Notes under the pieces: generated by a model | Database searches by the model: none | Told to the model about the DNA's origin: nothing | The model's input: the letters and a program-made list of their open reading frames with translations, nothing else | Position numbers and translations under genes: made by a program | DNA from: a bacterium | GTDB taxonomy: Bacteria > Patescibacteriota > Saccharimonadia > CAILAD01 > GCA-016700035 | DNA length: 59,872 bases | Direction of reading: 5' to 3' | Assembly: GCA_020854115.1 (NCBI GenBank) | Contig: JADZGC010000016.1 | Location: forward strand, 1-59,872 | In this document: piece by piece, positions 35,461 to 43,535 of the stretch | Position numbering within the stretch: the stretch's first letter is position 1 | Layout of the letters: every line of letters starts with the position of its first letter

Positions 35461-35860
35461 ATTGAGACCTTTTCTTCAAATTAAGACTGGTAGAATTAAT
35501 ACAAAATCTCTGTCCTGTCGTTTCTTTTGGCCCGTCCTCAAACATGTGCCCAAGATGTGCACCACATCGACTGCAAACCACCTCTGTACGGCTCATACCA
35601 CGATCCTCATCTGAGCGCATTTCGACACCCCCAGATACTGCACGATCAAAGCTCGGCCACCCAGATCCAGAATCAAATTTGTGCTCACTATCAAAAAGTA
35701 GCTGACCACATACCTTGCAGGCATAGGTGCCGTCTGCATGTTCATCCCAGTATTTTCCAGAAAATGGGGCTTCCGTCCCCGCATGCTGCGTTATCTCATA
35801 TTCTTCGGCGGTCAGTTGCGAGCGCAGGTCGTCTTCACTCATGTGCTGCTGATCAGCCAT
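35459..35860 (-). CDS. msrB: peptide methionine-R-sulfoxide reductase
   Basis: Repairs oxidised methionine. Both zinc CxxC pairs (CKVC, CSRC) and the catalytic Cys in GQRFCINS are present, with GSGWPSF. 133 residues, cytosolic. Its ATG shares the A of the pepF stop (TAATG), so translation is coupled. Confidence 0.97.
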   Translation of the reverse strand: MADQQHMSEDDLRSQLTAEEYEITQHAGTEAPFSGKYWDEHADGTYACKVCGQLLFDSEHKFDSGSGWPSFDRAVSGGVEMRSDEDRGMSRTEVVCSRCGAHLGHMFEDGPKETTGQRFCINSTSLNLKKRSQ

Positions 35861-37638
35861 TACTGCAAACCCTTAACCCAGGTCTTGATAATCGCAAAAC
35901 CGCCGCGCCAGAAATCAGCACTCGCCATGTCAACGCCAACTTCCATTAAGACCTTATGCGGATCGCGCGAACCGCCGACCTTCAGAATATTCTCAATCTT
36001 CGGCACAAATGACCGCCCTTCTTGCTTATAGCGCGCATATAGCGACAAACTCAGTAACTCACCAAAGCTGTAGGCATAACAATAAAACGGCGTATGCACG
36101 ATGTGCGGGATGTAGGCCCACTCATGACGAAACACGTCGTCAACCGCCACTGAGTCGCCAAACTGAGCATGCAGGGTGTCAAGCCACAACTTCTCTAAGT
36201 CTTCGACCCCAGCCCCTTCAGGAATCACTTTGTGTGCTTCAAGCTCAAACTTCACGAAGTACGTCTGGCGACAAATGGTGGCGTAACTGTCGGCAATCTT
36301 TTCAGCAATCATCGCTTGCCGCTCAGCCGGATCATCGAGAGCATCGAGCATATTTTCAAAGAGCAGCATTTCACCAAAAGTTGAAGCAGTTTCTGCAAGC
36401 GGAAGGTTTGCGTGCTGTACGCCGATCGGCAAGTGGCTCGCGTAGAGCGAATGCACACCATGTCCGAGCTCATGGGCGAGCGTACTGACATCACGCGCCT
36501 TGCCAGCGTAATTGAGCAATACATACGGCGCCATCGAGGGCGTAACGGTGGCGCAGAAGGCTCCTCCACGCTTATTTGGATTCGGGTGCGAATCAATGTG
36601 TTGCTCATCAATAATTCGCTGAGCCTTCACCGCAAAATCTGGTGAGAAGTCCATGAAGCTCTTCAGCGTCAAATCAACTGCCTCGGCATAGCTAAACTCA
36701 TGCTGGCTTTCGCCAACAGGCGCGTAGATATCAAAGCGGCGTATTTGTTTGAGGCCAAGTTGTTGTTGCTTCCATCGAAAGAAATCTTGAAACACTTTTG
36801 ACTCGTCCTCACACACCTGCAGAAGCGTCTCAATCGCCGTATCTGGAATGTGATTACCGGCGTTGCGCATCGAGATAGTACTATCGTATCCGCGTAATGC
36901 AGCCTCATACGCCCAATCTTTTACCACCGCCTGATAGACCTTAAAGAACTTTTGCTTCTCGCGCTCATACGGTACGTATAGTGCCCGATATGCCACCTCG
37001 CGCTCGTCGGCGTCAGCAGCATACACATGCCGCATCAGCTCCGAAGTCGTCTTGTAGATTTGCTTCTTGTCCGCCAGCTTCAGTGAATACTCAAAGTCTG
37101 CCTCGATCGCATCGCGCAAATCCGTCAGTACGCTCGTACCAGTCGTATCCTTGTGAGTAATAATGCTCTCTGCCTCGAGTGAGAGTGTAAATTTCGCCAT
37201 CCTGCGAGAGTGCTGCAGCGAGTATTCGTAGTCGGGCAAAGCCGCAAAAAGACGCGTGGCGTTTTTGTCATCGAGCACTTCCATCCCCTCGACTTCCTTA
37301 CCCTTAAGCCACATCCCGATAGGTCGAGTAACTTCAGCAATTTGTACACCTAGATCTTGGGCGCGGGCCTTCAGACGAGCCGGCTCGCCATCCTTGATAT
37401 CAGTCGTCTCCCACAAAGCAACACGATCTACTAAGCGAGTAAATTTTTCGCTAACTCTCGTGCTCCACTCAACATGTTCGACAAACTGCTCAGTCGCCAT
37501 ATCGGGCTTTAGCTTCTTCTGCCACGCAGTATATTTCGGGATCTCGGATTCGATTTCAGCATAAAGTGCGTCAAACTCCTTCAGTGGAAGAATTTGCTCG
37601 AGATCCCACTGCACTGCTTCGGTATGATCTGCCTTCAT
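35860..37638 (-). CDS. pepF: oligoendopeptidase F (M3B)
   Basis: Zinc metallopeptidase degrading short peptides. HELGHGVHS at about residue 390 with the distal Glu in LPLAETASTFGE; length 592 is canonical. SD AGGGGCG precedes the ATG. Suited to use of imported peptides in an amino-acid auxotroph (inference). Confidence 0.96.
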   Translation of the reverse strand: MKADHTEAVQWDLEQILPLKEFDALYAEIESEIPKYTAWQKKLKPDMATEQFVEHVEWSTRVSEKFTRLVDRVALWETTDIKDGEPARLKARAQDLGVQIAEVTRPIGMWLKGKEVEGMEVLDDKNATRLFAALPDYEYSLQHSRRMAKFTLSLEAESIITHKDTTGTSVLTDLRDAIEADFEYSLKLADKKQIYKTTSELMRHVYAADADEREVAYRALYVPYEREKQKFFKVYQAVVKDWAYEAALRGYDSTISMRNAGNHIPDTAIETLLQVCEDESKVFQDFFRWKQQQLGLKQIRRFDIYAPVGESQHEFSYAEAVDLTLKSFMDFSPDFAVKAQRIIDEQHIDSHPNPNKRGGAFCATVTPSMAPYVLLNYAGKARDVSTLAHELGHGVHSLYASHLPIGVQHANLPLAETASTFGEMLLFENMLDALDDPAERQAMIAEKIADSYATICRQTYFVKFELEAHKVIPEGAGVEDLEKLWLDTLHAQFGDSVAVDDVFRHEWAYIPHIVHTPFYCYAYSFGELLSLSLYARYKQEGRSFVPKIENILKVGGSRDPHKVLMEVGVDMASADFWRGGFAIIKTWVKGLQ

Positions 37639-37658
37639 GCTCGCCCCTAATTAATCAA

Positions 37659-37749
<91 letters not shown>

Positions 37750-37811
37750 GTAATGTCCTATTGTACCAGATATAGATCAAAAAATGCGCACCGCGAGAAG
37801 TCAAGCAGGAG

Positions 37812-38636
37812 CTAAGCGGCGGTAGGCGCTGTCGGAGCTGCAGGGTTTGGCGCGGCTGGAGTGGTGGGTGGCATCTGTTGCGAGCTGTTTTTTGCAATCC
37901 AAACGTACAGGAGAGGGATTGCTGCTGAGTAGAGGATCACTAGCACGACCGTTACCAAAATACCGATAATTGTAATGATTGGGAGAAGCATAACCAGGTA
38001 TGCGCCATAGATACCCAGTACCTTTCCGACATTGCCCCTCGTAAGCTTCCAGCTCTCCTTGACAGCGTCCATGCCGGATAGTTCCGGACGGTCAACCAGT
38101 ACATATGAAGCCAAAGATAATCGAAGTCCGATATACAATCCTGGAATGATGAGCAATATCAATCCTGCGATCACGGCCAGAACTACTAGCAAATTAGCTA
38201 CGAAGAATCGCAGGAGGTTCTTGAGGGCATAGCTGAAGGCTGATCCTACCGATTCTTTCACACCACGCACAGCTTGCAGCAGCATAAAAGCAATCATTGG
38301 TCCAATGAGCAGATTGACGACAAAATTCACCAGCTGACCTATCAGCTTGGTACTTGAGTAGCTCCAGTCAAGACTATCCGACGTCATAGTCGTTTGATAA
38401 TTGCCTGTGAGTAGACCTAATACGATACTGATCGCAATAAGGATACCCCAGAGAATCGCAAAGTTTGCCAATTCAAGACGAATCGCCTGTGAGCTTGGCT
38501 TAAAGAGCCCAAAAGCGCCGGGATATGCTCCGGCAGTCACCGTATCGGCGGCACTTTGTGCCACTGCTGGGGCTGGAGCTGCAGGCTGAGTTGGTGAAGT
38601 AGGTGCTGGTGTTGGGGTTGGTTGTGTGGTTGCCAT
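37812..38636 (-). CDS. polytopic membrane protein, Pro/Ala-rich termini
   Basis: About 274 residues. N-terminal ~45 and C-terminal ~20 residues are Pro/Ala/Thr-rich; the core has about six hydrophobic helices and resembles the DUF975/GDPD-membrane-domain class (MDAVKESWKLTRGNVGKVLGIY). Start MATTQ at 38636; TATATT lies 9 nt upstream. Function unknown. Confidence 0.75.
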   Translation of the reverse strand: MATTQPTPTPAPTSPTQPAAPAPAVAQSAADTVTAGAYPGAFGLFKPSSQAIRLELANFAILWGILIAISIVLGLLTGNYQTTMTSDSLDWSYSSTKLIGQLVNFVVNLLIGPMIAFMLLQAVRGVKESVGSAFSYALKNLLRFFVANLLVVLAVIAGLILLIIPGLYIGLRLSLASYVLVDRPELSGMDAVKESWKLTRGNVGKVLGIYGAYLVMLLPIITIIGILVTVVLVILYSAAIPLLYVWIAKNSSQQMPPTTPAAPNPAAPTAPTAA

Positions 38637-38698
38637 ATTGCTTACAATATAGCACACGCCTGTCTAGACAGTCTAATTTCTAAGTAAACACCCCCTGC

Positions 38699-39289
38699 TC
38701 AAATCTTATCTGAAACGCGCCATACCCACAGGTGTGCTTCGTAGCCGCACTCTCGGGGCTCGCGATGATGCAGCTCTTCAACGAGCCCATACTGCCCTAC
38801 CCAACGTTGCACCTTTCTCGGAGTGAGATAATTCCATGGCAACACAGTTGAAAATTGGCCGGCATGTTGATTAGCACGATAGCAGGCCCAAACCATCGCT
38901 GCGTAAGCGATCGGCTGACGCGCCACGGTGTCGATCAGAATAACATGCTTGCGTGCCACACGCACCATCTCACCCATCATCCTTGTCGGCCGACGAGTGT
39001 GATGGACCGTCATACTGCAGATCACTACATCAAAGCTCCGATCTGGAAACGGTAATTCTTCACCATCTACATAAACCACATCCGGATCATCTAGTGAGTC
39101 TGGGTGTCGCATAATGTCGGTGCTAACCACATGCGGATTCACGCTTTTCACAAGCTGCGTCACGTAGCCAAGTCCATAGCCAACCTTCAGTATCTTCCCA
39201 GAATCTACAAAAGGCTTATAGTGCGCAAACCAATGCTTATCATCTCTCAAAAAAGACCGCTGAACCTGCTTGCGAATGCGCGTAGGCAT
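38699..39289 (-). CDS. class I SAM-dependent methyltransferase
   Basis: Methyltransf_11-like. SAM loop VGYGLGYVTQLV, acidic end of strand 2 (VSTDIMRH), DGEELPFPDRSFDVVICSMTVHH as motifs II/III. 196 residues; substrate unknown. ATG overlaps the stop of the small glycine-rich gene (TAATG). Confidence 0.85.
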   Translation of the reverse strand: MPTRIRKQVQRSFLRDDKHWFAHYKPFVDSGKILKVGYGLGYVTQLVKSVNPHVVSTDIMRHPDSLDDPDVVYVDGEELPFPDRSFDVVICSMTVHHTRRPTRMMGEMVRVARKHVILIDTVARQPIAYAAMVWACYRANQHAGQFSTVLPWNYLTPRKVQRWVGQYGLVEELHHREPRECGYEAHLWVWRVSDKI

Positions 39290-39468
39290 TAGTCAGTGCT
39301 TGATTTACCAAGTACCCCCAGCAGACCCCAGACGATAAATCCCGCCCCGACCCCAATCAATAATCCCGCGCCTGGCTGACCAAATACCAACCCAATACCG
39401 AGCCCGAGTAATGTCCCGCCGGGGATAAATAGACCACCTGCGTCGTTTTTCTTTGACTTCTTATCCAT
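39289..39468 (-). CDS. glycine-zipper small membrane protein
   Basis: 59 residues from MDKKSKKND, SD AGGAGGTG 8 nt upstream. Two Gly-rich hydrophobic helices (GTLLGLGIGLVFG, GLLIGVGAGFIVWGLLG). Unknown function; typical of short Patescibacteria envelope proteins. Confidence 0.7.
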   Translation of the reverse strand: MDKKSKKNDAGGLFIPGGTLLGLGIGLVFGQPGAGLLIGVGAGFIVWGLLGVLGKSSTD

Positions 39469-39521
39469 AATTACAACACCTCCTAACACTAGGATACTAC
39501 CTTGACGGAACTAACTTGAGC

Positions 39522-39563
39522 AAAAAGAAAAACCGGTGTGAGCCACGAAGGGCCCACACCGGC
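39522..39563 (-). terminator. terminator of tRNA transcript
   Basis: CCGGTGTG (39533-39540) / CACACCGG (39555-39562) with TTTTTCTTTTT on the minus strand. Confidence 0.9.
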
Positions 39564-39601
39564 AGGCTGTCTCTCCGCTTCCCCGACGGATTAACAGCTT
39601 G

Positions 39602-39673
39602 TGCAGGAGGTCGGACTCGAACCGACAACCTTCCACCCGAAGGTGGCTGCTCTACCATATGAGCTTCTCCCGC
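39602..39673 (-). tRNA. odd tRNA, Pro(CGG)-like, defective anticodon arm
   Basis: Acceptor GCGGGAG/CTCCTGC (one G-U), D-arm GCTC/GAGC and T-arm GTCGG-TTCGAGT-CCGAC are good. The anticodon arm is not: CCACC-TTCG-GGTGG forms a 5-bp stem with a 4-nt UUCG loop; reading a 7-nt loop TTCGGGT (anticodon CGG) leaves stem mismatches. Loss of one GGT/TGG unit from a tRNA-Pro(CGG) would explain it. No CCA encoded. Confidence 0.6.
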
Positions 39674-39760
39674 TATCGATACCGACAGCATCTGCTTTTG
39701 GCGGGTTGGCAAGCCGCCGGCAAATTACTGTACGTTATCGATATGCCCCTGAAAGGCCAG

Positions 39761-39833
39761 TCGCCGCTGAAGGATTTGAACCCCCGACCTCTTGCCTTGT
39801 GAGCAAGCGCTCTGCCAACTGAGCTAAGCGGCG
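39761..39833 (-). tRNA. tRNA, probably Val (CAC), unusual loop register
   Basis: Acceptor CGCCGCT/AGCGGCG, D-arm, 5-nt variable loop and T-arm GGGGG-TTCAAAT-CCTTC fit. Anticodon stem CTTGC/GCAAG encloses TCACAAG. The usual U33 would have to be the first loop base to read CAC (Val); strict numbering gives C33 and ACA. Call is therefore provisional. Confidence 0.65.
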
Positions 39834-39869
39834 CGTCCATGCAGGACTATGATGCAGATGCATCGATTG

Positions 39870-39942
39870 TGGTCAGGCAGGGTTTCGAACCCTGGACATT
39901 CCGCTTTTCAGGCGGATACTCTGCCAACTGAGCTACCTGACC
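39870..39942 (-). tRNA. tRNA-Phe (GAA)
   Basis: Acceptor GGTCAGG/CCTGACC; anticodon stem TCCGC/GCGGA, loop CTGAAAA; T-arm CAGGG-TTCGAAA-CCCTG. Regular cloverleaf. Confidence 0.96.
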
Positions 39943-39949
39943 TGGTCGG

Positions 39950-40330
39950 GAGAGAGGCCCCTCAGACCTCAATCCCGGAAGTTCCCCGCCCTTCGCAGGG
40001 TTATTGCTCGTCAACGACGGGCCACGGGCACTCTACTCCGTGTGTGACATGCTTGACTCATTTCATTGGCCAAGTACAGTATCGGTGGACCATGCCGCTG
40101 CAGCTGAGGGCTGCCCAGGTTTTACAATCAGCCACAAGCCCTTATCCTGGAAAAGCTTATCTATCCCTAGGCGCACGTTCAACGCGAAGGTCAGGCTGAA
40201 GGGCGGAGCTACGGAAGCTCCACATCTATTATGAAGGTACGAGGGTTGCCGTGCCCGAGCGCTATGCTCACACGAGACGGCGTGCATCCTAGTTCAAGGA
40301 ATGAGGGCACGGGCCCGCTCACTTACGCAG
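39950..40330. other. non-coding, strongly base-paired region
   Basis: No convincing ORF. Many stems, including GGAGCT/AGCTCC near 40205-40221. At 40249-40312 a compact tRNA-like cloverleaf folds: closing helix CCGTGCCC/GGGCACGG, arm GAGC/GCTC, arm CACG/CGTG and a T-arm-like CATCC-TAGTTCAA-GGAATG. It lies directly upstream of the minus-strand tRNA group. Not recognised as RNase P, tmRNA, SRP or 6S RNA. Confidence 0.4.
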
Positions 40331-40509
40331 CTTGGCCATATAGTCGCCTCCGCTAGTACATCGCTACTTTATCGAGCGTGTTTTTGGCGAATATTGGCGT
40401 ATCGCTTAGGCTGATTATTCCCTTAACGCGAGTGAGCTTTTGACCTGTAAGAATATTCTTGGACAGGACGAGCCCTCCATTACGGAAAGGCTCGTTGTGT
40501 ACAAGATGC

Positions 40510-40672
40510 ATGGCGCGCTCGGCAGGATTATCGCTGTCGATATAAGTCGCGTCGCTCGAAAAATCTCGAAGTTTACTTCAGACTTTTCTCACTCCTTACT
40601 TATCGAACCTGGTTTCGAATCCAAGGAAAGTACCATATAGACATTTTCTTACGTGTAGATACTGAGAAATTT
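40510..40672 (+). mobile_element. ~160-bp tRNA-linked mini-element A
   Basis: A 20-bp direct repeat, ATGGCGCGCTCGGCAGGATT, occurs at 40510-40529 and again as the 3' end of tRNA-Arg (40673-40692). The 143 bp between them has no ORF. Its first ~92 bp resemble the element beside tRNA-Ser(GGA). This is the signature of site-specific integration into a tRNA 3' end followed by reduction, or of a non-autonomous miniature element. Region 40331-40509 shows only an AGGACGAGCC..GGCTCGT stem. Confidence 0.65.
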
Positions 40673-40673
40673 A

Positions 40674-40750
40674 TGGCGCGCTCGGCAGGATTCGAACCTG
40701 CGACCTCCAGTACCGCAAACTGACGCTCTATCCAGCTGAGCTACGAGCGC
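40674..40750 (-). tRNA. tRNA-Arg (GCG)
   Basis: Acceptor GCGCTCG/CGAGCGC, G73, encoded CCA. Anticodon stem TCAGT/ACTGG, loop TTGCGGT gives GCG. Most bacteria read CGU/CGC with ACG edited to inosine; a GCG anticodon avoids the need for TadA. Its 3' end is the target of mini-element A. Confidence 0.93.
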
Positions 40751-40838
40751 ACACCGATGACTTACAGGTTATGAGGTACGCGAGACCGCGATGAGAAACA
40801 GGGGCTATTTTACCGAATTTTTGCTTATCTGTAAAGAC

Positions 40839-41618
40839 TTAAAACTTCAGTCGCTTGAAGATCGATTCTCCGAGATAGCCCTCTGGTTCTGATTCTGGCA
40901 ATACTGAGCTTAATATCTCAGCAATGTCATCCGCTACATCATGCGTGCCGTGCAGCGTCACGAGGATTGAGAAGCGCTTCAGTGGCACCAGTTCAAACAC
41001 CGGCACGCCATCATTTTCGACCCCGAAGAATGACTTGAAGGAGTCGTAAGGGTAATGCTTGCCATCGATAACCACTCCATATGTGGTGAGCTCGTAGCTG
41101 TGTGCCTCCGTCCCCTTAGCGCCATATTTCGTCAGGGCAATTGGCACGAGTATGCCGAGCGGAATGAAGAACCAACTCTGGAGCAAAATGGCAGCGATAA
41201 TCGATCCGGCAGCTACAACGCCCATGACGATATACCACTGCGTTGGGCGGTGTTGTCCCGACTGCTGGGCATTTTGCCAAGCCAAGAGAACATTATCTTC
41301 GACAGCAGCCGCCTCCTCATCAAGCTCCTCATCACTCATCATTGCGTAATCACTTTCTCCTGCCATATCTGCCTGTGCAGAAACTGACACCGGGTCTGGT
41401 TGCGGCTGAGCCCCAAGCTGAGGTCCTTGTGCAGGTCGGATTCCAAATTGAGGCACCGCAGCTTCAGTCATCCCTTGTGCTGGAGCTGGGGCTGTCTGAA
41501 CTGGCTGTGCTGGCTGCACCATATGCTGTTCACCCGGAGCGAGACTAAACCCACCCGATGGCCGTGCGGGCTGCTGTCCGAGCTGGGCTTGAGTGTCCTG
41601 ATCTGGCTGCATAGTCAT
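40839..41618 (-). CDS. membrane protein with PH-like domain
   Basis: 259 residues: ~85 Pro/Gln-rich residues, an acidic stretch, a tight two-helix membrane hairpin (WYIVMGVVAAGSIIAAILL, WFFIPLGILVPIALTKYG), then a beta-rich domain (YELTTYGVVIDGKHYPYDSFKSF) like the bacterial PH domains. Common in Patescibacteria, function unknown. CATAAT 5 nt before ATG. Confidence 0.75.
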   Translation of the reverse strand: MTMQPDQDTQAQLGQQPARPSGGFSLAPGEQHMVQPAQPVQTAPAPAQGMTEAAVPQFGIRPAQGPQLGAQPQPDPVSVSAQADMAGESDYAMMSDEELDEEAAAVEDNVLLAWQNAQQSGQHRPTQWYIVMGVVAAGSIIAAILLQSWFFIPLGILVPIALTKYGAKGTEAHSYELTTYGVVIDGKHYPYDSFKSFFGVENDGVPVFELVPLKRFSILVTLHGTHDVADDIAEILSSVLPESEPEGYLGESIFKRLKF

Positions 41619-41675
41619 TACTAATTATGGCTTACTCTTCTCAAAAAAGCCACAACACTTATGCTTTTGAGCTGC

Positions 41676-41996
41676 CTATTTCTTATCTTTGGCTTTGTCG
41701 AGCTTATCGAGTCCAATGAGCTTCACGCCTACGTAGACCACACCAGCAATGATCGCGAAATCGATCAGTGTGGCGAGGAAGCTCCCATAGGCTACGGTCG
41801 CCTCTCCAATCCTGAACGTTGCCCCCTTCATACCTTCAGCTGAGCCTAGAGCGAGCCCGACGACCGGGTTTACGATATCCGTCACAAGCGAACTTACCAC
41901 CTTAGCGACTGCGCCACCGAGAATAAAACCAACTGCGAGACCTACAACCCCTTGCTCGCGAATGAAGTCCATAAAGCCATTGAGATGCTTTTTCAT
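41676..41996 (-). CDS. mscL: large-conductance mechanosensitive channel
   Basis: Pressure-relief pore. 106 residues with the N-terminal amphipathic helix, TM1 GVVGLAVGFILGGAVAKVVSSL, the periplasmic loop, TM2 and a short charged tail. SD AAGGA before ATG. Confidence 0.97.
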   Translation of the reverse strand: MKKHLNGFMDFIREQGVVGLAVGFILGGAVAKVVSSLVTDIVNPVVGLALGSAEGMKGATFRIGEATVAYGSFLATLIDFAIIAGVVYVGVKLIGLDKLDKAKDKK

Positions 41997-42075
41997 AATA
42001 ATTCCTTATTTACCTACCTCTATTGTACTCCGTACGACAAGTGGCGTCTGGAGATATGCAGATACTATCATTTTA

Positions 42076-42244
42076 TCGAGCTGGCGGAGAGAGAGGGATT
42101 ATGCTGAGCATATAATCATCGTCGCTCACATAATGTCGAAATAAACTCCACATTATCTTCGCTCCTCGATTATCGAACCCGGGTTCTCGGTCCCTATTCA
42201 TCAGCTCGAGCGAACGACCTATCGGTCATTTTCTCGAGCTGGCG
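42076..42244 (+). mobile_element. ~160-bp tRNA-linked mini-element B
   Basis: Begins with TGGCGGAGAGAGAGGGATT (42082-42100), identical over 19 bp to the 3' end of tRNA-Ser(GGA) at 43347-43365. Inside, 42102-42193 aligns with mini-element A. A second partial copy of the left border, TCGAGCTGGCGG, lies at 42233-42244 (first copy 42076-42087), giving a ~157-bp unit. Unexplained region otherwise non-coding. Confidence 0.65.
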
Positions 42245-43365
42245 GTATTTTTTGGACGAAGTTCGAACATTTTTTGAGGAAAACCCCCAATAAGGAAGCC
42301 AGAAACTACGAAATGGAATTTGGCCCGCTTGGGCGCCACTTGGTTATGTAAACGACAAAAACGCCCGCTGTATCGCCGTGGACAAAGAAAAGGCAAAGTA
42401 TATCAAGCGAGCTTTTGAAATGTACTCAACTGGCGAATATCCCCTCGCTCAAATCCGAAAGATTATCAATTCCTTGGGCTTGGTTGGCAAAAAGAATAAG
42501 GTGCTTTCCGTCTCAAATTATCAGTATATGCTGAAAAATAAAATCTATTACGGAATGATTGAATATAACGGCGAATTATATGACGGAAAGCATGAACCGA
42601 TTATCACAAAGAAACTTTTTGATTCCGTTCAAGAAGTGATGATGAGAAAATCAAAGCCGAAAACGCCAAAATTGAAACCGTATGTGTACAGAGGATTTTT
42701 CCTTTGCGGAGAGTGCGGCTGTTTTATAACGACCGAAACACAGAAAGGTCATAACTATTTGCGATGCACCAAGCGGAAAAATCCTTGCACGCAAAAATAT
42801 GTCCGCGAAGAAATCATCACTTCTCAAATAAAAGAAGAAATCAAAAAAGTTTCTTTGTCTTCCGCTTGGGCAAATGCTTCAATCAATTATTTTGAAAATG
42901 AAAAAATGAAACTTGCCAAAGCGGAAAGCTCTTTCGCCCAAAAAGCGAGAAATGAGCTTGTAGAGATAGAAACAAAACTTGATCGTTTGCTTGATTTACA
43001 ACTGGACGGCAATTTATCGCAAGCGGAATATACCGCTAAAAAGCACAAGCTCATTCTCGCTAAAAAGGATTTGGAAGAAAAAATCTCCGCTTTTGGGCGA
43101 AAGAGCAATAATCGGTTCGAACTTGCCATTGCCTTTCTAAAAGACGCCAACCAAGCCGAAAAATGCGCTCAACAAGAAAATCCCGAACGGATTCGGGATT
43201 TTCTCAAAAAGATTGGTTCGAACTTCCGCATTGCCGACCGCACTTTGTTTTTGGATTTCAAAAATGCCTTCAAAATTGCGGAAAAATACCATGCCGAGGC
43301 GCTTTGCGCCGAGGCAACATCTTTCAATTTCGCTGAATGTAAAACTTGGCGGAGAGAGAGGGATT
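42082..43365 (+). mobile_element. integrative element remnant at tRNA-Ser(GGA)
   Basis: The 19-bp direct repeats (42082-42100 and 43347-43365) bracket mini-element B plus a broken serine recombinase. The right copy is the functional tRNA 3' end, the left the displaced att copy. No cargo genes remain. AT-richer codon use inside the recombinase contrasts with its surroundings. Confidence 0.7.
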
Positions 43366-43472
43366 CGAACCCTCGGTACGGTTTCCCGCACACACGCTTT
43401 CCAAGCGTGCTCCTTCAGCCACTCGGACACCTCTCCAAGAATCACATCAATCAATACGACTTCGCATTGTAA
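42294..43472 (+). pseudogene. large serine recombinase, N-terminally truncated
   Basis: Homology can be read back past the annotatable GTG (42378) to QKLRNGIWPAWAPLGYVND, where an in-frame TAA (42291) stops it; the N-terminal catalytic resolvase domain with its nucleophilic Ser is absent. Remaining: recombinase domain (KAKYIKRAFEMYSTGEYPLAQI), zinc ribbon (CGECGC and, downstream, CTKRKNPC), and a long coiled coil (res ~170-230). The last ~45 codons run antisense through tRNA-Ser(GGA), so the original stop was probably lost on integration. A remnant. Confidence 0.85.
43347..43436 (-). tRNA. tRNA-Ser (GGA)
   Basis: Acceptor GGAGAGG/TCTCTCC (one wobble), G73, encoded CCA; anticodon stem CACGC/GCGTG, loop TTGGAAA; long variable arm; T-arm GAGGG-TTCGAAT-CCCTC. 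Confidence 0.95.
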
Positions 43473-43485
43473 CAACTCAGTAGGT

Positions 43486-43520
43486 AAAAAAACAGCCTGA
43501 CTCTCAGGCGAGAATCAGGC
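43486..43520 (-). terminator. terminator of NYN cassette
   Basis: GCCTGACTCTC / GAGAATCAGGC (43495-43520), then TGTTTTTTT on the minus strand. Confidence 0.9.
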
Positions 43521-43535
43521 ATTGAACCCATACGG

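Noticed and set aside
40063-40287. 74-codon minus-strand frame between tRNAs (and a 76-codon plus frame at 40004)
   Set aside because: No domain-like composition, weak or no RBS, and the DNA is dominated by paired stems.
43340-43472. C-terminal ~45 residues of the recombinase frame (RRERDSNPRYG...)
   Set aside because: This is the antisense translation of tRNA-Ser(GGA), a classic spurious extension, not a protein domain.
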